Below, one piece after another: positions 1-8,142 of a stretch of 52,980 bases of DNA. The DNA is from Deltaproteobacteria bacterium Ga0077550 (GTDB taxonomy: Bacteria > Myxococcota_A > Polyangia > Nannocystales > Nannocystaceae), in assembly GCA_001464385.1 (NCBI GenBank), contig LNFB01000106.1:1-52980 (forward strand), read 5' to 3'. The notes beneath the pieces were generated by a model that searched no databases, was not told where the DNA came from, and was given only the letters and a program-made list of their open reading frames with translations. The first letter of the stretch is position 1, and each line of letters opens with the position of its first letter. Position numbers and translations under genes: made by a program.

Positions 1-48
1 CCGCCCCCCCGCCGGGAAGAATTCCCCTCCTCCCCGCAACTCCCTCCC

Positions 49-3000
49 ATGCCCCCCGTGACGTCACCGGCCGAGCTCGCGGAGCGGAGCCTCGAGCTCG
101 CGCAGATCTACCGCGCGCAGCGGGCCCACGTGCGGCAGCAGCTCCGGGGGTTCGGGGTGCGCGACGGGGCGCTCGAGGACGCGCTGCACGACGTGTTCCT
201 CGTCGCGTTCCGCAAGCTCGGGTCCTACGAGACCGGGCGCGGGCCGCTGCGCGCGTGGCTCATCGGCATCGCGTGGCGCGTCGCGGCCGCGCATCGGCGG
301 CGCGGCGCCCCCGGGGTCGAGCTGCGGGACGACGACGTCGCCAGCGACCTGCCCGATCCCGAGGCGTACGCCGCACGGTCCGAGGCCGCCGCGGTGCTCG
401 ATCGACTGCTGCGATCGCTGCCGCCCGAGCAGGCCGCCGCGTTCGTGCTCGCCGAGCTCGAAGGCCTGAGCGGCGCCGAGATCGCAGAGCAGTGGCACAT
501 CGCGCCGGCCACCGCGTACACCCGCGTCGCGCGGGCGCGGCTCAAGATGCAGGCCGAGCTCGAGCGCCACCGCCACGGACGACGGCCGTGGTGGGCGGTC
601 CTCCTGCACCCCGGCGGCGGCGAGACCAGCGGCGTCACGCTCGCGGCGGCATTCGTCAGCATGCGCGTCCTCGCGGGCATCGTCGCCGCCCTCGTGGTCC
701 TCGGCGGCGTCGCGTGGTGGCTCGGCCGCGGCGCGCCGACGCCCGACCTCGCCGCCGTCGCTCCGGCTGCGCCGACGATCGACCCCCGCCCGCGCGGCGC
801 CGCCACGCCCGACCGCGACGACACGACCCGCGACTTCGGACCCCGCGCCCGCCTCGCGTCGATCGCCGGGCGCGTCCACGCGGTGACGGGCGCGCCCATC
901 GCGGGCGCCGAGGTCTGCGTGTGGCCCGAGGTCGCCGAGCACGGCACCTCCACGCCGTCCTGCACGCGCAGCACCGCGGCCGGCAGCTACCGCATCGCCG
1001 CCATCGTGCCGTCGCGCTACCGCGTGACCGCGAGCGCGCAGGGGTTCGCGCCCGGCGAGGCCGCAGCGTCCACCGCACGCGGCACCAGCTCGCTGGCGTT
1101 GCGGGCCGGCGAGGCGCGCGAGGGCGTCGACATCGCGCTCGCGCCGGGCGGCGTCCTGCTGCGCGGCGTCGTGAGCGACGTCTTCGGCGGCGTCGTCGAC
1201 GGGGCCCGCGTCGGCGTCACGCAGCACAGCGAGTTCACGCGCTTCGACGGCCCGAACTCGGGGCCGGGCGTGCCCGTCCACGCGACCACGGCGGCCGACG
1301 GCACGTTCCTCGCGTGGGTGGACGAGGGCGATCTCGACGTCACCGCCCGCGCCGAGGGCTACGGGGACGCGCGCGTCCGCGTGCGGGCGCCCGGACCCAC
1401 GCTGACGATCTCGCTGCTCCCCGAGTCGACGCTCTCGGGCATCGTCGTCCAACGCGACACGCGGGCGCCCGTCCCCGGCGCGCGCGTCGTGCTGCGCTCG
1501 TGGTCCGAGACGACGTCGCAGGAGGAGACGGCCGCGTTCACCGACGACGACGGCCGCTTCGAGATCCGCGGCCTCGTGCCGGGCCGCTATCGCCCCGCCG
1601 CCTACGCCGAGGGCCTGCACGGCGAGTCCGCGAACAGCCACGTGCTCGAGCTCGGCGACGCGGTCGACGGCGTCGTCGTCGAGATGATCGCCGCGGCCAC
1701 GCTGAGCGCGAGGGTCCTCGTCGCGCCCGACGACGCGCCCTGCCCCTCGGGCTCGGTGATGCTCTGGGATCACCGCGCCGAGATCGTCCGCACCGCCGTC
1801 ATCGCGCCCGGCGGCGCCGTCACCTTCCCGGCCCTGGTGCCCGGCGACTACGGCCTCGTCGTCGCGTGCGACGGCCACGACAGCGCGAAGGTCCCGACGC
1901 AGATCGCCGTGCCCGAGGCCGGGACCTCGGACGCGGTCTGGAGGGTCGAGCGCGGCCGGGCGATCCGGGGGCACGTGCTCGATTCGCGCGGACGCCCGCT
2001 CGCAGGCTCCGTGATGGCGACCGCCGCGAGCGCGGGGCCCGACGGTGCGCCGCGCTGGGCGGCCATCGCCGACGACGGCAGCTATGCGCTCGAGGGCCTC
2101 GCGCCCGGCGACTACTCGCTGCTCGTCGACGGCGACGGGCCCGATCTCGAGGCCCGCACGACGATCGTGGACCGCGACGTCGTCGTCGATTTCGACGCGC
2201 CCGCGACGGTGCGGCTCGCGGGCGAGGTCCTGCGCGGCAAGGCGCCGGCCGCCGGCATCTCTGTGCGCGCCGTCCCGAGCGCAGCGTGGCTGGTGCAGAC
2301 GACGTTCGCCGCCGACGACGGCACCTTCGCCTTCGCGGCCCTCGCCCCTGGTCGGTACCGCGTGCGCGCCGAGGACGAGCTCGGCAACGCGAGCGCGGAG
2401 GAGATCGTCGTGCTCGCGGCCGATCGCGATCCCGCCGCGCTCGAGCTGACGATGCCGCAGCCCCGCTCGATCCGTGGCGTCGTCGTCGACGGCGACGGCG
2501 GGCCCCTGCGCGACGCGCTGGTCTCGGCGCGCGCGGCCGCCTCGCTGACGACCGAGGCCTCGCGGCGGGCCGAGCTGCGCGCCGCGAAGGCCGGCGGCCC
2601 CGGCACGACGCTGACCGACGCGCGCGGCGAGTTCGTGCTCGCGGGCGTCGCGGCGGGCGAGACGTACACCGTCGTGGCGCAGCGTCGCGGCGGCGGCTCG
2701 GCCACGCGCGAGGGCGTGCAGGCCGGCGACCACGCGCGGCTGCAGCTCGCCGCGCCCGCGACGATCCGCGGCACCGTCCGCGCGCCGTCCGGGCCGAGCG
2801 CGCTGTGGGTCGAGCTCTACGCCGACGGCGGCCTCGTGCACCGCGAGGCGTTCGTGCTCGGCTCGGGCGCGTTCGAGTTCGACGACGTCGATCCGGGGGA
2901 GTACGAGCTCCGCGCGATCGCCCGCGAGGGCCGCGGCAAGGCGCGCGTCGTCGCGACGTCCGGCGCGACCACCCGCGTCGATCTCGAGCTCGTCGGCCAC

Positions 3001-3597
3001 CGCACCATCCGTGGCCGATTCGTGGATCTCGAGACCGGCGCGCCGCTGCCGGGCCTATGGGCCCTCGTGACCGAGCAGGGGGTGTCGCCGCAGCGCATCG
3101 CGATCGCGGCCGAGCGCGCGATCCAGACCCGCACGCCCGGACTGCTGACCGGTGCGGACGGCATCTTCACCGTGCGCGACGCCCCGCCCACCACCGTCAC
3201 GCTGCTCGCGATGTCCGCGGGCTTCCACTACGACGCGCCGGACGACGTGATGGAGGCGCTGCTCGTCCCGCAGTCCCAACCGCCCGACGAGATCGTGGAC
3301 GTCGTCCTCGCGAAGCCGCGGCTGTCGTGGGAGGCCGCCGCGGGCGACCTCGGGTTCCAGCTGCGACAGGTCCCGCTCGCGTGCGACGAGACCCCGAGCG
3401 TGGCGACGATCGATGACGCCACGATCGCCGCCGGGCTCGTCGTCGGCGACGCCATCGTCACCGTCGACGGCCACGACGTCACGGACCTGCGCTGCTATCT
3501 CGTGCGCGCCCTGCTGCGCGTGCCACCGGGGACCGCGGTGGAGCTCGGTCTGGCGCGCGGCGAGACGGTGCGTGTGACGGCCGCCTCGGCCGAGTGA
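49..3597 (+). CDS. Membrane-tethered ECF sigma factor with Ig-like repeats and PDZ domain
   Basis: This 1,182-aa protein fuses a sigma factor to a membrane-spanning sensor-like region. Residues ~20-90 look like sigma-70 region 2 (DALHDVFLVAFRKL, then RAWLIGIAWRVAAAHRRR) and ~113-170 like region 4 (LRSLPPEQAAAFVLAELEGL, then a helix-turn-helix with TAYTRVARARLKM). Basic residues at 172-179 precede one hydrophobic helix at ~197-226, so the sigma part should be cytoplasmic and the rest periplasmic. From ~270 to ~1075 about nine carboxypeptidase-regulatory/Ig-like repeats recur, each opening with a block like I.G.V.D..G.PL.GA.V. The end (~1085-1182) resembles a PDZ domain (AAGLVVGDAIVTVDGHDV). 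The start is the ATG at 49; no clear ribosome site is visible in the 48 upstream bases. No anti-sigma gene is adjacent. The target promoters are unknown. Confidence 0.85.
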   Translation: MPPVTSPAELAERSLELAQIYRAQRAHVRQQLRGFGVRDGALEDALHDVFLVAFRKLGSYETGRGPLRAWLIGIAWRVAAAHRRRGAPGVELRDDDVASDLPDPEAYAARSEAAAVLDRLLRSLPPEQAAAFVLAELEGLSGAEIAEQWHIAPATAYTRVARARLKMQAELERHRHGRRPWWAVLLHPGGGETSGVTLAAAFVSMRVLAGIVAALVVLGGVAWWLGRGAPTPDLAAVAPAAPTIDPRPRGAATPDRDDTTRDFGPRARLASIAGRVHAVTGAPIAGAEVCVWPEVAEHGTSTPSCTRSTAAGSYRIAAIVPSRYRVTASAQGFAPGEAAASTARGTSSLALRAGEAREGVDIALAPGGVLLRGVVSDVFGGVVDGARVGVTQHSEFTRFDGPNSGPGVPVHATTAADGTFLAWVDEGDLDVTARAEGYGDARVRVRAPGPTLTISLLPESTLSGIVVQRDTRAPVPGARVVLRSWSETTSQEETAAFTDDDGRFEIRGLVPGRYRPAAYAEGLHGESANSHVLELGDAVDGVVVEMIAAATLSARVLVAPDDAPCPSGSVMLWDHRAEIVRTAVIAPGGAVTFPALVPGDYGLVVACDGHDSAKVPTQIAVPEAGTSDAVWRVERGRAIRGHVLDSRGRPLAGSVMATAASAGPDGAPRWAAIADDGSYALEGLAPGDYSLLVDGDGPDLEARTTIVDRDVVVDFDAPATVRLAGEVLRGKAPAAGISVRAVPSAAWLVQTTFAADDGTFAFAALAPGRYRVRAEDELGNASAEEIVVLAADRDPAALELTMPQPRSIRGVVVDGDGGPLRDALVSARAAASLTTEASRRAELRAAKAGGPGTTLTDARGEFVLAGVAAGETYTVVAQRRGGGSATREGVQAGDHARLQLAAPATIRGTVRAPSGPSALWVELYADGGLVHREAFVLGSGAFEFDDVDPGEYELRAIAREGRGKARVVATSGATTRVDLELVGHRTIRGRFVDLETGAPLPGLWALVTEQGVSPQRIAIAAERAIQTRTPGLLTGADGIFTVRDAPPTTVTLLAMSAGFHYDAPDDVMEALLVPQSQPPDEIVDVVLAKPRLSWEAAAGDLGFQLRQVPLACDETPSVATIDDATIAAGLVVGDAIVTVDGHDVTDLRCYLVRALLRVPPGTAVELGLARGETVRVTAASAE

Positions 3598-3644
3598 CGG
3601 CCCCGCCTGCACGCCCCGACGAATGCGGGACGGATCGATCCCCG

Positions 3645-3659
3645 CCCCAGCATCTGGGG
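3645..3659 (+). terminator. Hairpin after the sigma-factor gene
   Basis: A perfect 6-bp inverted repeat (CCCCAG, loop cat, CTGGGG) lies 47 bp after the stop of the sigma-fusion gene. There is no T-run, so it could equally be a chance GC-rich hairpin. Confidence 0.25.
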
Positions 3660-3679
3660 GCCGAGGAGACCGCTGGACC

Positions 3680-4306
3680 ATGACTCGTACCTTGACTCGT
3701 ACCTTGGCTCGTACTTCGAGAATGACCTGTGCCCTGGGTGTGCTCGCGCTGCTCGTGCCTGCGGCGTGCGATCAATCCAAGGGTGACTCGGGTGGGGACA
3801 ACGACCTCGCGAACATCGGCGAGACCGACGCCCCGGCCGACGATGGCGCCGAGGGCAACGCCGAGGGCGGAACCGACGGCGGAACCGACGACGGCGCCGC
3901 CACCGACGATGGCGCCGGCGCGTGCGTGGACGACACCGACTGCCCCGAGGGCGAGGCGTGTCGCGACGGGATCTGCTTCGGCGGCGCGGGCGATGCCGGC
4001 GACTCCGGTGACGGCGGCGCCGAGGACGACGGCGGCGCGTGCGACCCCATGCTCGACCCCGAGTGCGGCGGTCAGGCGTGCGTCGAGGATGCAGACTGCC
4101 CGGTCGGCGAGAGCTGCCGCGAGGGGATCTGCGGACCCGGTGGCGGCACCGACGGCGGCGACACGGACGGTGGCGGCTCCGACGGCGGCGGCTCCGGCGG
4201 TGGCGCGTGCGACCCGGAGCTCGACCCCGAGTGCAGCGCCGAGTGCCTCGCGGACGAGGACTGCGCCCTCGGCCAGGTCTGCGTCGACAACCGCTGCCTC
4301 GGCTGA
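3680..4306 (+). CDS. Cys-rich repeat lipoprotein
   Basis: A 208-aa secreted protein. The ATG at 3680 is chosen because GAGGAG (3663-3668) sits 11 nt upstream; another ATG at 3722 is possible. A hydrophobic stretch ends in LLVPAAC, a permissive lipobox, followed by an acidic Gly/Asp/Glu/Thr-rich linker. Three Cys-rich modules follow, with the cores DCPEGEACRDGIC, DCPVGESCREGIC and DCALGQVCVDNRC, separated by Gly/Asp-rich spacers and two CDP.LDPEC blocks. Such modules are common in Myxococcota surface proteins and probably form disulfides outside the inner membrane. The N-terminal TRTLTRTLARTSR comes from a 12-bp DNA repeat. Function unknown. Confidence 0.75.
   Translation: MTRTLTRTLARTSRMTCALGVLALLVPAACDQSKGDSGGDNDLANIGETDAPADDGAEGNAEGGTDGGTDDGAATDDGAGACVDDTDCPEGEACRDGICFGGAGDAGDSGDGGAEDDGGACDPMLDPECGGQACVEDADCPVGESCREGICGPGGGTDGGDTDGGGSDGGGSGGGACDPELDPECSAECLADEDCALGQVCVDNRCLG
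3681..3716 (+). repeat. 12-bp tandem repeat in the lipoprotein 5' end
   Basis: Two identical units (tgactcgtacct) and one diverged unit (tggctcgtactt) run from the second base of the start codon. They encode the repeated TRTL/ART residues before the signal-peptide core, so slippage here would only change the length of the positively charged n-region. Confidence 0.8.
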
Positions 4307-4397
4307 CGCGCGTCGCGAGGATCCGCGCGGACGTCCAGACGCAGAGGGCCACCACCGACCCGCATGCGCGGCAAGATGGTGGCCCCACGTCGAGCCG

Positions 4398-5132
4398 CTA
4401 CAGATGCCCGATCAGCTCGTCACACTCGGGCCGCGCGCCGACGTCGATCAGCCGTCCCACGGCCCCGTTCTTCAGCTTCACCAGGCACACCCCGGTGAGA
4501 CGCCCGACGATCCGCAGCTTGCCCGACAGCTCGTCGATCACCGCCGCCTCCGCCGGCCCCGGGACGGCCTCGGGCGGCCACACCTGCACCGCCTCGGGCA
4601 CGAGCTCGAGGGCGAACACGCCGGAGGGCTGCGAGGTGAACGTCGCCGACGCGATGCCACCCTGGAAGAACGCGCCGCCCTCCCCGTTCGCGCTGATGGA
4701 CCCGAACGCGCCGTCCTTGCCGGATCGCTGCGCGAACAGGTCGCCGTCCTTGCCGTCGAGCGCGCCGGTCACGTCGATCTCCGCGAAGAACGTCCGCGCG
4801 AGCTGCCGGTCGCTGGTCACCACGCGCAGCACGGTGCGGCCGTCGGGCTCGACCGCGAGTGACGTCGTGCCGAACCGCTCGGTCCCGCGGACGTCGAGCA
4901 CCGCGCTCGCGTAGTACGGCAGCGCGGCGATCCGCTGCAGATCGTCCGCCGACAGGATCCCAGCAGGGGCCGGGGGCGCTGCGATCTCGCACCACGGCGC
5001 CTGGCGGTCGACCTCGTCGGTCTCCTCGGCGTCGGTCTCCCCAACGTCCTCCACCCCGTCGGGGCTCGCCTGGCAGCCACCCAGGATTGCGAACGAAAGC
5101 ACACCGATGATCGTATTGGTCTTCATCTTCAT
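4398..5132 (-). CDS. Predicted lipoprotein, unknown function
   Basis: A 244-aa protein beginning MKMKTNTIIGVLSFAILGGC, a classical lipoprotein signal (ILGGC). The ATG at 5132 is preceded by GGAGGG with a short spacer on the minus strand. A GTG at 5150, overlapping the upstream stop as GTGA, is an alternative start adding six residues. The mature protein starts with an acidic linker, then a compact domain without a motif I recognise (ILSADDLQRIAALPYYASAV, later a Gly-rich DGKDGDLF...GKDGAFGS stretch that suggests beta structure). It is the last gene of a three-gene operon behind a secreted metalloprotease. Confidence 0.75.
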   Translation of the reverse strand: MKMKTNTIIGVLSFAILGGCQASPDGVEDVGETDAEETDEVDRQAPWCEIAAPPAPAGILSADDLQRIAALPYYASAVLDVRGTERFGTTSLAVEPDGRTVLRVVTSDRQLARTFFAEIDVTGALDGKDGDLFAQRSGKDGAFGSISANGEGGAFFQGGIASATFTSQPSGVFALELVPEAVQVWPPEAVPGPAEAAVIDELSGKLRIVGRLTGVCLVKLKNGAVGRLIDVGARPECDELIGHL

Positions 5133-5146
5133 GGAGCCCTCCGTCC

Positions 5147-6331
5147 TCACGAGGTCCGCCGCACGCTGATGCGCAGGTCGGTGACGTTGTTGGTCTCATC
5201 GCGCTCGGACAACCCCGTGGTGATGTTCGCGGAGTCCGCGAGCAGCAGCACGCGGAAGCGGGTCCCGATCGACATCGCCGCGACGTCGGCGGGCTCGATC
5301 ACGAGCTCGTCGACGCGGGTCTGGGTGTCGCCGATGTCGAAGCCACCGGCCACGCCGGTGCCCTCGGCGAGGTGCAGCATCACCCGGATGTCACCGGCAT
5401 CGACGGTGGTGTCGGTCGACAGGACGCCGCGCACGTCGACGCCGCCGATGACCGCGTCGCCGTTGTTGAACACGGTGAAGCTCACCGGCACCCGGGTGGT
5501 CGTCCCGCTGGCCACATCGACGAAGGCACCCGCCGGCGGCGTCGGCACCAGGTAGCACGACGAGCTGCGCGCGTTGCAGCCCGGCATCGAGGTCACCGGA
5601 CTGATCCCGATGTCGAAGCCGCTGGCGAGCCCGTACGCCCGACGCATGCACATCTGCCCGTTCGCGTCGGGCATGACGCGCATGCTCGTGCCCACGCTCG
5701 TCCCCAGCCCGCAGCTGAGCACGTCGATCTGAGAGCTCGACATCATCGACAGCACGTCGTCCTGATGATCGAACCCGTAGGCGTGGCCGAGCTCGTGGAC
5801 GACGGTGCCCGCCTCGCTCGCGATGCCGAGGGCGCAGCTGGTCGTGTACGTGAGCGGCGGGCACGTCGTCGTGCCGGTCGCGAGGCACAACGGGTCCGAC
5901 AGCGTGGGCCCGAAGATGCGGATGTCGGTGTGCTGGATGTCCCAGCCCGGCCACACCCAATAGTTGGCCGTGGTGCCGAGCGCCCCGAAGTCCGAGCGGC
6001 GGTGGATGACCTCGGCGTCGCCGATGCCCGAGAACCCCGCGGGATCGGTGGGAACGGCCGTGCCCAGGGTGATCGCCGGGACGCCCGGGGCCTGGATGCC
6101 GGTCCACGCGAATGCCCCCGCCGCGTAGGCGTCGAGCGCCGCGGTCGACCACGCCGCGTCACCGGCGAAGTTGCCCTGCGACGAACGACGGAGCATCACG
6201 CTCGAGCCCCGACGGTTGGGCTCGAAGCTGTACTGGATGCGCTCGCACTGGCCGAAGTCGGCGAGGGCCAGCGAGGGGGACGCCGCGGTGAGCACCGCGG
6301 CGGCGGCGAACACGAGGTGACGGCCGTTCAT
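5147..6331 (-). CDS. Secreted HExxH zinc metalloprotease (matrixin-like)
   Basis: A 394-aa exported protein. The ATG at 6331 has a strong GGAGGTG site just upstream and overlaps the stop of the preceding gene as ATGA. The signal peptide is MNGRHLVFAAAAVLTAASPS, with cleavage probably after ALA. The zinc site VVHELGHAYGFDH matches the metzincin HExxHxxGxxH pattern of M10-like proteases. The N-terminal half holds several Cys residues. The C-terminal ~110 residues (VPVSFTVFNNGDAVIGGVDV onward) look like a CARDB/Ig-like beta module that may help substrate or surface binding. No obvious propeptide cysteine switch was identified. Substrate unknown. Confidence 0.85.
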   Translation of the reverse strand: MNGRHLVFAAAAVLTAASPSLALADFGQCERIQYSFEPNRRGSSVMLRRSSQGNFAGDAAWSTAALDAYAAGAFAWTGIQAPGVPAITLGTAVPTDPAGFSGIGDAEVIHRRSDFGALGTTANYWVWPGWDIQHTDIRIFGPTLSDPLCLATGTTTCPPLTYTTSCALGIASEAGTVVHELGHAYGFDHQDDVLSMMSSSQIDVLSCGLGTSVGTSMRVMPDANGQMCMRRAYGLASGFDIGISPVTSMPGCNARSSSCYLVPTPPAGAFVDVASGTTTRVPVSFTVFNNGDAVIGGVDVRGVLSTDTTVDAGDIRVMLHLAEGTGVAGGFDIGDTQTRVDELVIEPADVAAMSIGTRFRVLLLADSANITTGLSERDETNNVTDLRISVRRTS

Positions 6332-6999
6332 CGGCGCACCTCCAGCTTGTCGAGCTGCGTCGGCTCGAGCTCCAGCTTGCGCGGATCCTTGTCGAGTTCG
6401 GCGGCCAGCTCGGGCAGGCGAGCGACCGCCCGATCGCGCAGGCACGGGATCCGGGCGAGGACGTCGGGCAACAGCACCGGCGCGCCCTCGACGGTCCCCG
6501 CGGGGGCGCAGTAGAACCCGTCGTGCATCACGCCGTACAGCAAGTCACCGCCCGAGCACGCCAGCTCGCCGGTCGGGAGGACCTCGAAGACGCTGTTCTC
6601 GCGGTGCGTGAACGGTCCGTGGTGCCACGGTCCGCCGGACATCAGCACCAGGTACTTCGAGCCCACCGTGAGGTGATCGAAGCCCGCGTCGGTGACCAGT
6701 GAGATGCTCGGCTCGGCGCTCCATCGCGAAGCGACGATGTCCGCGACATCCGCGGTGATCGCCTGCATCGGCAGGCCGCTGACGTCGGTGAACAGCGCCG
6801 CGGTGTCGACCTCGATGACGCCGATGAAGTCGGCGTCGACGAGGTGGTGGTCCATGTTCATCAGCAGGCCGATGTCGCGATCGGCGTGCGCATCGGGCGA
6901 GACGGCGAGGAGCGCCGACGACAGCGCGAGGGTGAGGGAGGAGAGTCGGCGCCAGCGCGCGCCGCGTGCGGGATGAACCGCAGGAACAGGTGGATGCAT
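6328..6999 (-). CDS. Exported protein with NTR/TIMP-like pattern
   Basis: A 223-aa protein with an N-terminal signal (LSSLTLALSSALLAVSPDAHA). The ATG at 6999 (MHPPVPAVHPARG) is chosen because the reading frame upstream is Arg-rich and not protein-like. After the signal the pattern ADFIGVIEV..., then DHLTVGSKYLVLMSGG, resembles the five-stranded OB/NTR fold found in netrin-like and TIMP-like bacterial proteins. That is weak pattern matching, not a firm assignment. It is the first gene of the operon and overlaps the metalloprotease start by 4 nt (ATGA), so it may bind or control that protease. Confidence 0.7.
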   Translation of the reverse strand: MHPPVPAVHPARGARWRRLSSLTLALSSALLAVSPDAHADRDIGLLMNMDHHLVDADFIGVIEVDTAALFTDVSGLPMQAITADVADIVASRWSAEPSISLVTDAGFDHLTVGSKYLVLMSGGPWHHGPFTHRENSVFEVLPTGELACSGGDLLYGVMHDGFYCAPAGTVEGAPVLLPDVLARIPCLRDRAVARLPELAAELDKDPRKLELEPTQLDKLEVRR

Positions 7000-7050
7000 G
7001 CGCCCGTAGTCCCGGGACGGGCCGCAGTGATCACGACGCGATGTCGATTT

Positions 7051-7080
7051 CACTCCCGCGATCGGGAGTGGCCGATCGGC
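7051..7080. promoter_or_regulatory. Adjacent hairpin and 10-bp palindrome
   Basis: The arms cactcccg and cgggagtg with a 4-nt loop (7051-7070) are followed directly by the perfect palindrome gccgatcggc (7071-7080). They sit in the 113-bp gap between the Rpn-like gene and the metalloprotease operon. They could be a terminator of the former or an operator of the latter; there is no T-run. Confidence 0.4.
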
Positions 7081-7112
7081 CAGCTCGACCGACGAGTCAA
7101 TCGACGCCGTGA

Positions 7113-8105
7113 CTACAACGCGAGCACGGCGTCGAGCGTCTCCGCCGTGAGCACCCGCTCGACGTAGCGATCCAGCTGCGCGGGGGTGGCTCCCTCGATG
7201 CGCTCCATATGCTCCGCGCTCACGGCCCCGAACTTGAGCGTCAGCAGCTTCGTCAGCACCTGGACACGACCGGCGACGAGCCCCTCGGCGAGCCCCTCGG
7301 CGGCGCCCTCGCGGCGCATCTGTTCGGCGATGGTCATGGCGACTTGCTCGGCCGCAGGGTCGAGGCCCCTCAGTTTGGCACGGATCTCGTCGAGCTGCAG
7401 GTCGTCGCTGACGAGATGGAAGTAGCGCACGAGCTGCCCGAGGGCCTGGCCCCCGGACGGGGCACGCCACGCCTCGACGACCGCGTCCGCCCAATCATCG
7501 AAGTTCTGGAGCAGACCCCGACCGCCCCGCGCGTCTCGAAGGGCCCAGAGCACGACCTTTGGGAAGGCCGCGAGGGTGAACGCCTTCAGGTCGGCGTTCG
7601 ACAGGTGCGCGAGATCCTCCACGCACAGGGAGAACCGCGGCACGAAGTCCGCGAGGTCCGGGTACCTCGTGGGAAGGGGCTCGAGGAGGTCCTCGAAGCG
7701 CCGCGGCGCGGTCCATCCGCCGGGGGCATGGCTCACGAGGACAGGCAGGATCGGCGGCAACGGAGCACGGGTGCCCTCGGGCGTCGAGTGCTCCCTTCGG
7801 AACCGCTCCCAGATCCGGACCATGTACACGAGCATGCGCAGCGGCATCTCCGGGTCGTTCGTGCTCTGGTGCTCGAGGAGCAGGTACAGGAACGCTGGCG
7901 CGCCGCCGAGCTGCGCGGTGTACAGCAGATCGCTGTGGCCATCCGCGAGCTCGGGATCGATGAACGAACCGGCCTCCAGGGACATCGTGTCCCACGAGAT
8001 CGCGTCGACGAGCGCACGCGGCAGAACGCTCCTGAACAGCCCAGCCGCGTGTTCAGGCAGCTCGAAGCCCGCCTTGAACAAGGCATCGTGCGGTCGCGAC
8101 GTCAT
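7113..8105 (-). CDS. Rpn-family PD-(D/E)XK nuclease / putative transposase
   Basis: A 330-aa protein of the recombination-promoting nuclease (Rpn, transposase_31) family. It opens with the family hallmark HDALFKAGFELPEHAAGLF and has the nuclease core with Asp59 (HSDLLY) and Glu78-x-Gln80 (LLLEHQS), where Gln replaces the canonical Lys, as is common in this family. A conserved block MPLRMLVYMVRIWERFRRE follows. The C-terminal ~100 residues are helical (AEGLAEGLVAGRVQVLTKLL), like the DUF4351-type tails in relatives. Rpn proteins make DNA breaks and are also discussed in phage defence. No transposon ends are visible, so it is probably a chromosomal gene. A -10-like TACGGT precedes the start by 9 nt. 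Confidence 0.85.
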   Translation of the reverse strand: MTSRPHDALFKAGFELPEHAAGLFRSVLPRALVDAISWDTMSLEAGSFIDPELADGHSDLLYTAQLGGAPAFLYLLLEHQSTNDPEMPLRMLVYMVRIWERFRREHSTPEGTRAPLPPILPVLVSHAPGGWTAPRRFEDLLEPLPTRYPDLADFVPRFSLCVEDLAHLSNADLKAFTLAAFPKVVLWALRDARGGRGLLQNFDDWADAVVEAWRAPSGGQALGQLVRYFHLVSDDLQLDEIRAKLRGLDPAAEQVAMTIAEQMRREGAAEGLAEGLVAGRVQVLTKLLTLKFGAVSAEHMERIEGATPAQLDRYVERVLTAETLDAVLAL

Positions 8106-8114
8106 CGCGACCGG

Positions 8115-8142
8115 ACCGTAGCACTCGCCCTCAGTCCGCCAA
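8115..8142 (-). promoter_or_regulatory. Predicted promoter of the Rpn-like gene
   Basis: On the minus strand TTGGCG (8142-8137), a 16-nt spacer and TACGGT (8120-8115) lie 9 nt before the ATG. Transcription would begin within a few bases of the start codon, so the mRNA is predicted to be leaderless or nearly so. Confidence 0.45.

Noticed and set aside
7113..8105. The Rpn-like gene as part of an insertion sequence.
   Set aside because: No terminal inverted repeats or target duplications are visible, and the gene sits between ordinary genes.
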